Positions 23,646-32,414 of a DNA stretch of 32,469 nucleotides are shown here, piece after piece. The first letter of the stretch is position 1; the number at the start of each line of letters is the position of its first letter. The notes under the pieces are model-generated. The model had not been told where the DNA came from, ran no database searches, and was given only the letters and a program-made list of their open reading frames with translations. A program made the translations under genes and the position numbers. The DNA comes from an uncultured Clostridia bacterium (GTDB taxonomy: Bacteria; Bacillota; Clostridia; Lachnospirales; Lachnospiraceae): the NCBI GenBank assembly GCA_948472945.1, contig CAOKVX010000024.1:1-32469 (forward strand). The letters run 5' to 3'.

Positions 23646-24362
23646 CTACATTCCCCTCTGTATGTGTAGCAGTCCGTCGACAATAAACCTTGCATGGTCA
23701 AATGCAATATTGTTGCTCTTAATGACACTTATGCGTCTTTCTTTTAGTATTCCTCTTATATTTTCATCAACCGATACAATTGCGCTGCACTCCTCGCCGT
23801 TAGGTCCGTTAAGTATGAGCGTATACATAATCCTGTTAATTTTTTTGCCCTGCTTTTCTATAACAGATTTTCCCCTGATGTCAATCACTATATTAAACCA
23901 CTCTGCTTCTGCAGCGTCGTCTCCCGCTACAGGCTTAGGCTTTCTGACAGCGTCGTCCACAAGTGCAATATATGATGCGGTTATAACCCTGTAACGAGGG
24001 TCTCTCCAAACCTCTCCCCACGTATTAATTAATTCCAACGGAACATCCGTGAGACCGGTTTCTTCCTTTAGCTCCCTCTTTGCCGTAGCCTCAAGGTCTT
24101 CTCCTATCTCGCAAAATCCCCCGGGCAGAGCCCATAACCCTATACTTGGATGATTCTTTCTCTTAACCATAAGAATTGATAATCCGCTCTCTATTGTTAA
24201 AATATTTCTCGTATAGCGAAATACCATTACATCAGCTGTGACACTTGGGGACTTATACTTAGAAGCATCATAATCTTTAAGAAATTCCTCAAGTGTAAGC
24301 CCGTCCTCATTCTTTTTTCCGTTTCCTACAAATGGTGATATATCATCTAAAAATGACGGCAT
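23646..24362 (-). CDS. Nudix hydrolase (ADP-ribose pyrophosphatase-like)
   Basis: 238 aa. Complete Nudix box at about residues 80-103: GGFCEIGEDLEATAKRELKE followed by ETGL, so it should be an active Mg-dependent pyrophosphohydrolase on a nucleoside-diphosphate-linked compound. An N-terminal 40-residue extension (TLEEFLKDYDASKYKSPSVTADV) and a C-terminal region (NNIAFDHARFIVDGLL) resemble NrtR/ADP-ribose-type Nudix proteins, though no winged helix is evident. The substrate is not determinable. GGAGGT stands about five bases before ATG 24362. It is 23 bases behind the S1-domain gene, probably the last gene of relQ - S1 - Nudix. Confidence 0.9.
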   Translation of the reverse strand: MPSFLDDISPFVGNGKKNEDGLTLEEFLKDYDASKYKSPSVTADVMVFRYTRNILTIESGLSILMVKRKNHPSIGLWALPGGFCEIGEDLEATAKRELKEETGLTDVPLELINTWGEVWRDPRYRVITASYIALVDDAVRKPKPVAGDDAAEAEWFNIVIDIRGKSVIEKQGKKINRIMYTLILNGPNGEECSAIVSVDENIRGILKERRISVIKSNNIAFDHARFIVDGLLHIQRGM

Positions 24363-24385
24363 AATAACCTCCAGTAAATAATAAT

Positions 24386-25309
24386 TTAGTCTAATTTTAG
24401 TCCAGCGAGCAGAGATGCCATTCCTGTAGTTGCCTCTTCACCTGCAAGGTACTCAGATGGACTATCATCCTTATCAGTATCATTTTTTTCAGTAAAATCC
24501 AGTAGCGCTTTCATGCTGAGGCTTATTTTTCCATCCTTGATTTCAATGACTTTGACATCAACTTCCTGTCCAATCTTAACCTCCTCCGACGGAGACTTAA
24601 GCCTCCTGTGGGATATCTGCGATATATGGACAAGCCCTGAAAGACCTCCTCCTATATCAACAAAACATCCATAAGGCATAATAGACTCAACAATACCTTT
24701 CATAACTGTTCCCGGCTTAACTGCGAGAACTTTCTCCTCATGTTCTTTATCGGCGCGCTTTTGTTCAAGCTCTCTGGCCGATAAAATAAGACTGTTTTTC
24801 CCCTCGTCCATGTCCGCTATAATTACGTCGTACGTCTTTCCTACATAATTTTCTTTTTCCGAATCTTCGATTCTTTTTAACGATAGCCTTGATACCGGAA
24901 TAAATCCCCTTATTCCGTTCAGGTAAGCTATCCATCCACCATTGACGGACTTGGAAATCTTAACTGTGTACACCGTCTCGTTTTCCTTTCCCTCGGCAAG
25001 CGATTCCCATGCAAGAATATTTGCCGCCTGCTTTAGCGATAGAATCAGATTCCCATTGGCATCCTCCTCTCCTACAACAATACAGGTAATCTCATCACCT
25101 ATTGTCAGGTCATCCATCATATTAAATGAAGGGTCGTCGCTTAATTCTGTCGGAAGTATTATACCCTGCATATAAGTACCGATATCTACATGAACAACAT
25201 AATCTTCAATGTTAGCTATCAATCCCTTAACCATGTCGCCCTTCTTAAATTTCTTCATGCTGGCATTTATTTCATCTTCAAAATCTGCCATTGTGAGTTT
25301 TTCTTCCAT
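24386..25309 (-). CDS. S1-domain RNA-binding protein (ribosomal protein S1 homologue)
   Basis: 307 aa with three S1 OB-folds: residues about 20-85 (GDMVKGLIANIEDYVVHVDI), 105-175 (a degenerate copy with GWIAYLNGIRGFIPVSRLSL) and 195-262 (GTVMKGIVESIMPYGCFVDI, GLSGLVHISQIS). A short acidic tail ends MASLLAGLKLD. Shorter than the six-domain S1 of Gram-negatives; the protein probably binds mRNA or ribosomes. GGAGGG lies about nine bases before ATG 25309. It sits 22 bases downstream of the alarmone synthetase gene, suggesting a shared transcript. Confidence 0.9.
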   Translation of the reverse strand: MEEKLTMADFEDEINASMKKFKKGDMVKGLIANIEDYVVHVDIGTYMQGIILPTELSDDPSFNMMDDLTIGDEITCIVVGEEDANGNLILSLKQAANILAWESLAEGKENETVYTVKISKSVNGGWIAYLNGIRGFIPVSRLSLKRIEDSEKENYVGKTYDVIIADMDEGKNSLILSARELEQKRADKEHEEKVLAVKPGTVMKGIVESIMPYGCFVDIGGGLSGLVHISQISHRRLKSPSEEVKIGQEVDVKVIEIKDGKISLSMKALLDFTEKNDTDKDDSPSEYLAGEEATTGMASLLAGLKLD

Positions 25310-25331
25310 AAAATTAATCCCTCCATCTTTT

Positions 25332-26138
25332 TTATCTCCAAAGCTTGCGCTTTCTTGGTTCTTTCCTCACACTCTTTTTAATAGATGGATTAATTCCCAT
25401 CTTTACATCTTTTCCATTATTATCGGCTTCATTTTCAATAATATTCACGTCTCTCGAAACGGCTTCGTCATATTCAGCGTCAATTGTCATATCGCTTACG
25501 CTGCCTTTCTCTGCATATTCCTTGACATTCTCATTAATTGTAAACATTTTTTTATCAAGATATGCTACAATATCCGCACATTCCTTTAATTCCGCCCTTA
25601 TTCCCTGAGGCGCATTGCCTTCAAATTTGTAATATATTTTATGTTCAAGACTGGCCCAGAAATCCATTGCTATTGTTCTAATCTGAATTTCAACCTTTGT
25701 CTTTATAACGCTGTCAGACAAAAATATAGGTACTGTTACAATCATATGATAGCTCATGTAACCGTTTGGTTTGGGTTGTTTAATGTAATCCTTTATTTTG
25801 AGTATCTCAATATCGCTCTGCCTCTCAATAGCTTTAGCAATTCTATAAATATCTTGTGAAAATGAACATATAACCCTCAATCCGGCTACATCATTCACAT
25901 ATCCCATAACATTTGCAACCGTAAGTTCCCTGTCTCGTTTTCTTAGTTTTCTCGCAATACTGTCCATGCTCTTAAGCCTGCTGGAAATATGTTCTATAGG
26001 ATTATACTGGTGAGACAGTTTAAATTCATTATTTAATATCTCAAGCTTTGTGCTTATTTCCTTTATTGCCGAATCGTACAATAAAAGCATCTGGCTCCAT
26101 TCCTCTTCCTGAACCAAATATATTGGTAAATCTCCCAT
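25332..26138 (-). CDS. relQ: Small alarmone synthetase, RelQ/SasB-like (p)ppGpp synthetase
   Basis: Single-domain GTP/GDP pyrophosphokinase without HD hydrolase. Seen: PIEHISSRLKSMDSIARKL, VNDVAGLRVICSF, the substrate-binding KDYIKQPKPNGYMSYH, and VEIQIRTIAMDFWASLEHKI. Length 268 aa exceeds the roughly 210 of typical RelQ because of an extra C-terminal tail (about 215-268) that ends strongly basic (KKSVRKEPRKRKLWR). No RNA-binding or ACT domains. ATG 26138 follows AAGGGTAG. The leader upstream contains a hairpin. Whether this is RelQ or the related RelP cannot be settled by eye; RelQ fits better. Confidence 0.88.
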   Translation of the reverse strand: MGDLPIYLVQEEEWSQMLLLYDSAIKEISTKLEILNNEFKLSHQYNPIEHISSRLKSMDSIARKLRKRDRELTVANVMGYVNDVAGLRVICSFSQDIYRIAKAIERQSDIEILKIKDYIKQPKPNGYMSYHMIVTVPIFLSDSVIKTKVEIQIRTIAMDFWASLEHKIYYKFEGNAPQGIRAELKECADIVAYLDKKMFTINENVKEYAEKGSVSDMTIDAEYDEAVSRDVNIIENEADNNGKDVKMGINPSIKKSVRKEPRKRKLWR

Positions 26139-26154
26139 AATCTACCCTTCTTCC

Positions 26155-26188
26155 GTATATGTTCTGCATAAAAAACATGCTCATATAC
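26155..26188 (-). promoter_or_regulatory. Hairpin in relQ leader
   Basis: On the minus strand GTATATG ... CATATAC (26155-26161, 26182-26188) encloses GCAT-GTTTTTT-ATGC. It stands 17 bases before the relQ ATG, so it could affect translation. A TATAAT box lies just upstream, near 26190-26200. Confidence 0.4.
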
Positions 26189-26238
26189 CATATTATATCA
26201 GTAAATTATGAACAAAGCTTGAACACTTATATGGGAAA

Positions 26239-27105
26239 TCACAACAATGAGGCTAATTCTGCAAACTGTGCAAGTGACAGTGTCTCTCCCCTGACATTGA
26301 CGTCAAGACCCATTTTTCTGAGCGTCTGTTCGACATACTCCCTTTCATAGTCTAGTTTATCACAATTTTTGATTCCGTTCCACAAAGTTTTTCTTCTTTG
26401 CCCAAACGAAGCCCTAATCAATTCAAACATAAGGTTTACATTGTTCGTCTCAACAGGAGGTTTATCATACTTTTCAAGGTTAATTACGGCGCTTGCGACA
26501 TTCGGCCTCGGCATAAAACAATTCTGCGGCACATTTGCAGCAAGGTAAGGCTTTGAATAGTACTGTACTGCCAGAGACAACGCACCGTAAGCCTTTGTTC
26601 CGGGTCCGGCCTGCATTCTATCCGCTACTTCTTTTTGAACCATTACGGTTATACTATCAACAGGCGTGTCCTTCTCAAGGAAGCCCATAATAATAGGTGT
26701 TGTTATATAATACGGAAGATTGGCAACTACCTTAAAATGCTTTCCGCCATTATACTGTCTGGACAGCTCCCATATATCCTGTCTGAGTATATCTCCCTGT
26801 ATTATATTTATATTGTCATACTCAGAAAGCGTATCTGAAAGAACCGGGAACAGCGCCTTATCTATCTCTACTGCGAGGACGCTGCCCGCAGCCTCGCACA
26901 AAAACTGCGTCATCGTACCTATTCCCGGCCCTACTTCAAGCACCGCGTCATTCTTAGTTATTCCCGCTGCCCGTATAATTTTATCCATCACGCGTGAATC
27001 AATAAGAAAATTCTGTCCGTATTTCTTCTGAAAATGAATATCGTATTTTTTTAGTATCTCAATCGTATTTCGCGGGTTCACAAGATGCCTGTCGTTATTA
27101 TCCAA
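26239..27105 (-). CDS. rsmA: 16S rRNA dimethyladenosine transferase, TTG start
   Basis: RsmA (KsgA) dimethylates two adjacent adenines at the 3' end of 16S rRNA during 30S assembly. Seen: KYGQNFLID, SAM motif VLEVGPGIGTMTQFL, VEIDKALFPVL, the catalytic NLPYYITTPIIM, and a C-terminal helical domain with FGQRRKTLWNGIK. 288 aa is family length. The start is TTG 27105; its ribosome site GAGGT is formed by the last codons of tatD, so translation is probably coupled. Gene order metG - tatD - rsmA is widespread in Firmicutes. Confidence 0.96.
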   Translation of the reverse strand: MDNNDRHLVNPRNTIEILKKYDIHFQKKYGQNFLIDSRVMDKIIRAAGITKNDAVLEVGPGIGTMTQFLCEAAGSVLAVEIDKALFPVLSDTLSEYDNINIIQGDILRQDIWELSRQYNGGKHFKVVANLPYYITTPIIMGFLEKDTPVDSITVMVQKEVADRMQAGPGTKAYGALSLAVQYYSKPYLAANVPQNCFMPRPNVASAVINLEKYDKPPVETNNVNLMFELIRASFGQRRKTLWNGIKNCDKLDYEREYVEQTLRKMGLDVNVRGETLSLAQFAELASLL

Positions 27106-27108
27106 TAA

Positions 27109-27909
27109 TTATACCTCGATTCCATACATGGTTAACGCGTTGACTCTGGTTATTTTTATTACCTCGTCAGCCGCCATATTTTTAATCTCAGATATACACT
27201 GAACCACATATTTTAAAAGTGATGAATCATTGCGTTTTCCCCTGTACGGAACAGGCGCCATATACGGACAATCCGTCTCGATAAGCAGTCTGTGTATATC
27301 TATTTGTTCAACGACTTTTTTCAGCCTGGAAGCATTCTTAAATGTCAGCACGCCCCCCACACCGATATAATAGCCCATATCAGCGTATTCTTTTGCCATC
27401 TCGGCCGAACCGGAATAACAGTGTATTACTCCATATCTTCCGTCTGTACAGCCGCCGTTTTCGGACCTTCCGCCATAATGTTTTATTATTTCCATCGTAT
27501 CAGCCGCTGCATCCCTGCTGTGCACTATTACCGGCATTTGAAGACTAACCGCCAGCTTAATCTGTTCAACAAACCATTTTTTCTGAACGCTCCGCTCCGG
27601 CTCAGAATAATGATAATCAAGTCCAATTTCACCGATGGCCACAATCTTATCGTTTTTTGCAAGATTTTTTATCGTTTCAATATCTTTCTGTGTCATATTT
27701 GCGCATTCTTCGGGATGCACCCCGACGCTGCCATATATAAAAGGATATTTTTGCGTCATTTTGACTGTTTCCACACATGTCTCCACACTTGAGCCGACAT
27801 TTACTATAAATTCGACCCCGAGAGAGGATATGGAGGACAAAAGGCTTTCCCTGTCCTCATCAAACCGTCCGTCCTCGTAATGCGCATGGCTGTCAAATAT
27901 TCCTAACAT
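27109..27909 (-). CDS. tatD: TatD family metal-dependent hydrolase/DNase
   Basis: 266-aa TIM-barrel amidohydrolase; TatD proteins have Mg-dependent 3'-5' exonuclease activity linked to DNA repair and degradation. Metal ligands seen: FDSHAHYE (HxH), the bridging GEIGLDYH, VIVHSRDA, HCYSGS, and IETDCPYMAP. All are in the usual order. The ATG at 27909 overlaps the end of metG by seven bases, and the stop lies three bases before the rsmA start. Confidence 0.95.
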   Translation of the reverse strand: MLGIFDSHAHYEDGRFDEDRESLLSSISSLGVEFIVNVGSSVETCVETVKMTQKYPFIYGSVGVHPEECANMTQKDIETIKNLAKNDKIVAIGEIGLDYHYSEPERSVQKKWFVEQIKLAVSLQMPVIVHSRDAAADTMEIIKHYGGRSENGGCTDGRYGVIHCYSGSAEMAKEYADMGYYIGVGGVLTFKNASRLKKVVEQIDIHRLLIETDCPYMAPVPYRGKRNDSSLLKYVVQCISEIKNMAADEVIKITRVNALTMYGIEV

Positions 27910-29894
27910 ATCTCTGCTCCCGCCGGCATATCTTTCTCAGGGGTGAGCAGCGCAAGATTACCGTCCGCATCCTCGGCACAAAGAAGCATACCCTCCGACA
28001 GAACTCCCGCTAGCTTTGCGGGCTTTAGGTTGACGAGCACCATGACTTTCTTTCCAACCATTTCCTCCGGAGTATAATGTGCCTTTATTCCCGATACAAT
28101 CTGTTTCACGCTGCTTCCTATCTTAACCTGTGAACAGAGAAGTTTTTTTGATTTTTTAACTTCCTCGCATGCGATTATCTCTCCGACCTGAAACTGCATT
28201 TTCATAAAGTCGTCAAATGTTATCTCAGGCTTTGCCTCGATATCAATTGTAGCCTCGCCTGATTTTTCATAACCGGACTGTTCCCCGCCTGCTGCTTCTT
28301 CTACTGCGGAAAATCTCTCTTTAACTTTTTCCATAACTTCGTTTATGTCAAGTCTTGCAAACAATATCTCAGGCTTATTCGTAACTTTTGTACCCGATTC
28401 GTAAAGCCCGAACTCCACGCACTCTTCCAAGGTTCTCTTTTTTGAATTCAGCTGTTTTAGAATCTTTACGCATGTATCCGGCATGAAAGACTCTAATAGC
28501 GATGCCCCTATGCTGATTGATTCCACAAGATTATAGAGCACCGTCTCAAGTCTGGTCTTCTTTTCCTCATCTTTCGCAAGAACCCACGGCATTGTCTCGT
28601 CAATATATTTGTTACATCTCTTGAACAGATTGAATACCTCTGTTATCGCGTCTGCAACGCGCAGCTTTTCCATTTTATCAGTCACTTTAGCCGCAGTTTT
28701 AGTGACAACAGCTTTTAAGTCGCCATCTATATCTTCAATAACACCCGCATTATTAACAGCGCCTCCAAAATATTTGTTTGACATTGATATTGTTCTGTTT
28801 ACAAGGTTTCCGAGTGTATTAGCGAGCTCAGAGTTAATCCTCTCAACAATAAGCTCCCACGAAATAATACCGTCGTTCTCAAAAGGCATCTCGTGCAATA
28901 CAAAATATCTTACCGCGTCCACGCCGAAGAATTCGACCAGGTCGTCCGCGTACAGCACATTGCCTTTTGACTTGCTCATCTTTCCGTCGCCCTGAAGCAG
29001 CCACGGATGTCCAAATATCTGCTTAGGGAGAGGAATGTCAAGAGCCATGAGCATAATCGGCCAGTATATAGTATGAAATCTTAAAATGTCCTTTCCTATT
29101 AGGTGTAGATCAGCCGGCCAATATTTTTCAAACATATCGTCGCTTCCGCCACAGGCATCAAATCCAAGACCGGTGATGTAATTACTTAAAGCGTCAATCC
29201 ACACATATACAACATGTTTATCGTCGAATGATACAGGTACTCCCCACTTAAATGATGTTCTTGACACACATAAATCCTGAAGCCCCGGCAAAAGGAAGTT
29301 ATTCATCATCTCATTTTTTCTTGACTCCGGCTGAATAAACTCCGGGTGTGTGTTAATGTGCTCAATAAGCCTGTCGGCATATTTGCTCATCTTGAAAAAA
29401 TAAGCCTCTTCCTTGGCTGGCTGGCACGGGCGTCCGCAATCCGGGCAATTTCCGTCTACAAGCTGCGACGCCGTAAAAAATGCCTCGCACGGCGTACAGT
29501 ACATTCCCTCGTACTCGTCTTTATATATATCACCTTTGTCGTAAAGCTTTTTAAATATCTTCTGTACCTGTTTTTCATGGTCTTCATCGGTAGTCCTTAT
29601 GAATTTATCATATGAGGTGTTCATAAGGTCCCATATGCCCTTTATCTCCCCCGCGACATTATCTACAAATTCCTTAGGCGTAATGCCTGCCTCCGCAGCT
29701 TTTAATTCAATCTTTTGGCCATGCTCGTCAGTTCCGGTCTGAAAACGTACGTCATAGCCCTCCATTCTCTTATATCTGACAATGGCGTCGGCAAGCACAG
29801 CCTCATATGTGTTTCCTATATGCGGTTTACCTGAAGTATAGGCTATCGCCGTTGTAAGATAATAAGTTCCTTTTTCATTACATTTTTTGCACAT
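27903..29894 (-). CDS. metG: Methionyl-tRNA synthetase with C-terminal tRNA-binding domain
   Basis: Class I synthetase charging tRNA-Met. Seen: HIGH-type PHIGN near residue 22, a zinc knuckle of the two-pair sort (CTPCEAF ... CPDCGRPC, about 126-148), KMSKS at 305-309, an anticodon-binding helical domain, then a low-complexity linker (about 530-560) and a C-terminal Trbp111-like OB domain (565-663: VGEIIACEEVKKSKKLLCSQ, VSGIKAHYTPEEMVGKKVMV). 663 aa is typical of the long MetRS. AAGGAG lies seven to nine bases before the ATG. Preceded by a methionine T-box leader and a strong promoter, so its expression should rise when tRNA-Met is uncharged. Confidence 0.97.
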   Translation of the reverse strand: MCKKCNEKGTYYLTTAIAYTSGKPHIGNTYEAVLADAIVRYKRMEGYDVRFQTGTDEHGQKIELKAAEAGITPKEFVDNVAGEIKGIWDLMNTSYDKFIRTTDEDHEKQVQKIFKKLYDKGDIYKDEYEGMYCTPCEAFFTASQLVDGNCPDCGRPCQPAKEEAYFFKMSKYADRLIEHINTHPEFIQPESRKNEMMNNFLLPGLQDLCVSRTSFKWGVPVSFDDKHVVYVWIDALSNYITGLGFDACGGSDDMFEKYWPADLHLIGKDILRFHTIYWPIMLMALDIPLPKQIFGHPWLLQGDGKMSKSKGNVLYADDLVEFFGVDAVRYFVLHEMPFENDGIISWELIVERINSELANTLGNLVNRTISMSNKYFGGAVNNAGVIEDIDGDLKAVVTKTAAKVTDKMEKLRVADAITEVFNLFKRCNKYIDETMPWVLAKDEEKKTRLETVLYNLVESISIGASLLESFMPDTCVKILKQLNSKKRTLEECVEFGLYESGTKVTNKPEILFARLDINEVMEKVKERFSAVEEAAGGEQSGYEKSGEATIDIEAKPEITFDDFMKMQFQVGEIIACEEVKKSKKLLCSQVKIGSSVKQIVSGIKAHYTPEEMVGKKVMVLVNLKPAKLAGVLSEGMLLCAEDADGNLALLTPEKDMPAGAEIC

Positions 29895-30061
29895 ATTAAC
29901 ATCTCCTTTTTATATTAAGAATTAAATAGGCGTTTGCAAAATTCCTTATTTCCAAATCTAGTGTGCTGTATCATTCTTTTTCAAATAAATAACGGAGCCG
30001 CCATCGTTTATCGAATTTTTTGAGCTCAGCGCCGCCATGAACGACAATAAAAACAAATTTT

Positions 30062-30464
30062 CCAATATAATAAAACGCCCTTAAATGCTTTCACATCTAA
30101 AGGCGTCATAACGCGTTACCACTTTAATTTTATCCATACCTCGCGGTATGAACCTCATCGGCTGCATGATATTTTATACACAAGACATTTAAAATATTCT
30201 ATCTTACAGTCGTACACTGTAACGGGTGCGCCCGTCGCAGCCTTAATATATACATTTATGCATTATAGAATAAATACGTAAATCATTATACCGTAAATTA
30301 CGATTCATATATCAGCCTGCATATATCTCGGTGCGAAGCTCCAAGTCCATCTTCCATTAACTTTACATTTCCCTTTCTCAGCACCCGGGTTCTCTTTAAA
30401 TGAATTCAGTTAACGTACTCTTCTTTTCTCAGCTTTTTTCATATTGATTTTTAATGTTGATATA
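30062..30464 (-). promoter_or_regulatory. T-box riboswitch, probable methionine specificity, upstream of metG
   Basis: On the minus strand the leader has a T-box core AAAGTGGTAACGCG (30112-30125; consensus AGGGTGGNACCGCG) and a stem I with AGAGAACCCGGGTG and TGAGAAAGGG (about 30370-30400). A candidate specifier ATG (30348-30350) lies in GAAGATGGACTTGGAGC. The fourth base of TGGT can pair with the discriminator A expected in tRNA-Met. A small hairpin CATACC-gcga-GGTATG precedes the T-box core. The terminator follows. About 170 further bases separate the terminator from the metG start; they contain no gene I can support. Confidence 0.88.
30064..30106 (-). terminator. T-box-controlled terminator of metG
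   Basis: Thirteen-pair stem with three G-U pairs (ACGCCTTTAGATG with CATTTAAGGGCGT), loop about TGAAAG, followed by TTTTATTAT on the minus strand. It competes with the antiterminator formed around the T-box core. Confidence 0.88.
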
Positions 30465-30470
30465 AAACAC

Positions 30471-30499
30471 ATTTTATTAACATATTACGTTATTGTCAA
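30471..30499 (-). promoter_or_regulatory. Sigma-A promoter of metG T-box transcript
   Basis: TTGACA (30494-30499), 17-base spacer, TAAAAT (30471-30476) on the minus strand. A start near 30464 fits the 5' end of the T-box leader. Confidence 0.85.
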
Positions 30500-30749
30500 G
30501 ACCTTTTTCAAGCTTTTATAAATTAAAATCCATACTCCAGAGGTACAATTTTGACAATTGTAAATAATTAATTTTATAGATACACTTTTTAAACACGTAT
30601 TACTTAATTGTGCTTATCAAAACTAACATTAGTGCTTTTAAATGTGAACAAATAAAATTATGTTTCGCCAACAATTTATTGACTATATAATATATAAATA
30701 AATATATATATAATATTTATTTATATTTAATTAAATATCCCTGCAAAGT
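30500..30749. other. A+T-rich gap between greA and the metG promoter
   Basis: Mostly A and T, including a run of alternating TA and ATAAATA tracts at about 30680-30735. No open frame with a ribosome site and no GC-containing stem that would serve as a greA terminator was found. Confidence 0.5.
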
Positions 30750-31250
30750 TTAATACGTACTTATCGCCTCCGACTCGTCGTCGCTTTTATCAATCGAACG
30801 TATAATAACATAATATCCATATGAATCGTTTATCTTTATATATACCCTGTCACCTACGCGTCTGTGGACGAGCGCTTTTCCGAGCGGGGATTCTATACTG
30901 ATAATTTTATTAAGTGAATCGCTTCTAACCGTTGTTACTATTTTATATGTCTCCTCACAGTCATCCTCCTCAACATAAATAGTAACCTTATCATTTAGGC
31001 CAACCTCATTCTCATTCGAATCATCCTCCACTATCACAGCAGTCTTTATCATTTTTTCCAGATATCTAATTCTGCTTTCATTTTTGTTCTTATGTCTTTT
31101 TGCAGCCTTATATTCAAAATTTTCGCTGAGGTCGCCGTGAGCTCTGGCTTCTTTTACATCTTCAAGCGCCTCTTTTCTAACAACAAGCTTGCGATGCTCT
31201 ATCTCCTGTTCCATTTTGGCAATATCCTGCCTCGTTAAACGGTCATACAT
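30750..31250 (-). CDS. greA: Transcription elongation factor GreA/GreB family
   Basis: Rescues backtracked RNA polymerase by stimulating transcript cleavage. N-terminal coiled coil (about residues 5-75) with the acidic tip HGDLSENFEYKAAK, whose Asp and Glu are the catalytic pair, and the C-terminal FKBP-like domain (about 85-160) with VTIYVEEDD, SIESPLGKAL and GDRVYI. 166 aa against about 158 for typical GreA, ending in an acidic tail. ATG 31250 is set by GGGGGAA about seven bases upstream; the frame opens at a TTG 33 bases before it. The linkage with metG is only by strand. Confidence 0.93.
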   Translation of the reverse strand: MYDRLTRQDIAKMEQEIEHRKLVVRKEALEDVKEARAHGDLSENFEYKAAKRHKNKNESRIRYLEKMIKTAVIVEDDSNENEVGLNDKVTIYVEEDDCEETYKIVTTVRSDSLNKIISIESPLGKALVHRRVGDRVYIKINDSYGYYVIIRSIDKSDDESEAISTY

Positions 31251-31378
31251 AGTATATTCCCCCAAAATTATACGTTTGCTCAAACATCACACAAATAATC
31301 ACTGACTATTGTGATTATCTATTTTCGATAAACTCTATCTGCACACGTCAATAATTGATTTTACTCAATAATTAACAT

Positions 31379-31879
31379 TTATTCAAATACCCTTTTTATA
31401 CTGTCATAATGAAGAAATATGCCTTCCGATGCATATTCCTTTATTTCTTCATGCGTTGCAAGCTTATAGCCATCCGTCTCTGCTTCCTGCATATGCACGT
31501 CGCTCTCATCAAAATCAGCTATAAATTTATATACGTCTACAAAATAATTGTCTCCCTTTCCGGGATTATCACGTTTATATGTAAACATATATCCGCCTTC
31601 CCATCCGGTAACGTCAAGTCCCGTCTCCTCAAGAACTTCTCTCCTGACAGCGTCCTCAGAGCTTTCGCCAGCCATTACCCCGCCGCCGGATACTTCCCAC
31701 CAGCCTGGAGCCCATGACTTAGTCATCACCCTTTTACTGATAAGATATTTTCCATCAGGCCGGGCAATTACGCCAAGAACGGTGAGGTGATATTCACCAT
31801 CTTTAAGAGACCAGTCGTTGCGCTTCATTGTCCTCCCTGTTTTCTCTTTATTTGAATTATATATATCCCATAGTTCCAT
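31379..31879 (-). CDS. Nudix hydrolase, IPP-isomerase-like family
   Basis: 166 aa. Starts ELWDIYNSNKEKTGRTMKR, typical of the YfcD/isopentenyl-diphosphate-isomerase-like Nudix subgroup. A complete Nudix box follows at residues about 66-88 (GGGVMAGESSEDAVRREVLE, then ETGLDV). YHLTVLGVI and KRVMTKSWAPGWWE give the expected fold. The substrate is unknown. The ATG at 31879 has AGGAGG about nine bases upstream. It stands alone between greA and the tRNA genes. Confidence 0.9.
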   Translation of the reverse strand: MELWDIYNSNKEKTGRTMKRNDWSLKDGEYHLTVLGVIARPDGKYLISKRVMTKSWAPGWWEVSGGGVMAGESSEDAVRREVLEETGLDVTGWEGGYMFTYKRDNPGKGDNYFVDVYKFIADFDESDVHMQEAETDGYKLATHEEIKEYASEGIFLHYDSIKRVFE

Positions 31880-32104
31880 GTAATACCCTCCTTATAAATG
31901 AATATGTTTACCGAATAGCATACATTATACTAATATACTGGACTATTGATATTCACAATAGCTTTGCAAAATTATAACCCAAATTTAAGGCATGTTTTTA
32001 TGGCGCAGCGGTGTCTATGGCTGTAAAATCCAACATAACGGATAGTATAACAGATATATAAATGGACATATCTGTCTGCCAATTTATCAACACGTCTATT
32101 AACT

Positions 32105-32141
32105 AAAAACCCTCGGAAATAATATATTTCCAAGGGTTTTT
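32105..32141 (-). terminator. Terminator of the tRNA transcript, bidirectional
   Basis: Sixteen-pair stem with one mismatch (arms around AAACCCTCGGAAATA and TATTTCCAAGGGTTT), three-base loop, flanked by A and T runs on both sides. It begins 14 bases past tRNA-Lys. Confidence 0.92.
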
Positions 32142-32154
32142 TGGTTTCTTTCAA

Positions 32155-32227
32155 TGAGTCACGGGGGAATCGAACCCCCGACAACTTGATTAAAAGTCAA
32201 GTGCTCTACCGACTGAGCTAGTGACCC
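32155..32227 (-). tRNA. tRNA-Lys(UUU)
   Basis: A 73-base cloverleaf on the minus strand: acceptor GGGTCAC / GTGACTC with one G-U, D-arm TAGCTCAGTCGGTAGAGCA, anticodon stem CTTGA / TCAAG with loop CTTTTAA (anticodon TTT), and T-arm CGGGGGTTCGATTCCCCCG. The discriminator is A and CCA is not encoded. Confidence 0.97.
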
Positions 32228-32246
32228 ATAATATAGCTTAACAAGC

Positions 32247-32408
32247 AATCAAATACCCCGCAGCAGAGCTACGAGGCATGCTCTAGCTTCTTTTTAACAA
32301 ATACGCCTTTTAAGGCTAAATATTTGATTCTCACGACTTATATGCTCCTTATTCGGCGAGCGCTTACAGGCAACTAAATACAACTGCTTGACTAACTATT
32401 CGTGAGAA
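32247..32408 (-). other. Inverted-repeat-rich spacer between two tRNA genes
   Basis: Two adjacent long-range stems: TTCTCACGA with TCGTGAGAA (32328-32336 and 32400-32408, loop 63) and AATCAAATA with TATTTGATT (32247-32255 and 32321-32329). The second encloses AGAGC-n10-GCTCT (32265-32284) and GCCTTTTAAGGC-type pairing (32305-32316). No open frame with a ribosome site. It may be a processed spacer or a small structured RNA. Confidence 0.5.
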
Positions 32409-32414
32409 TAAAAG

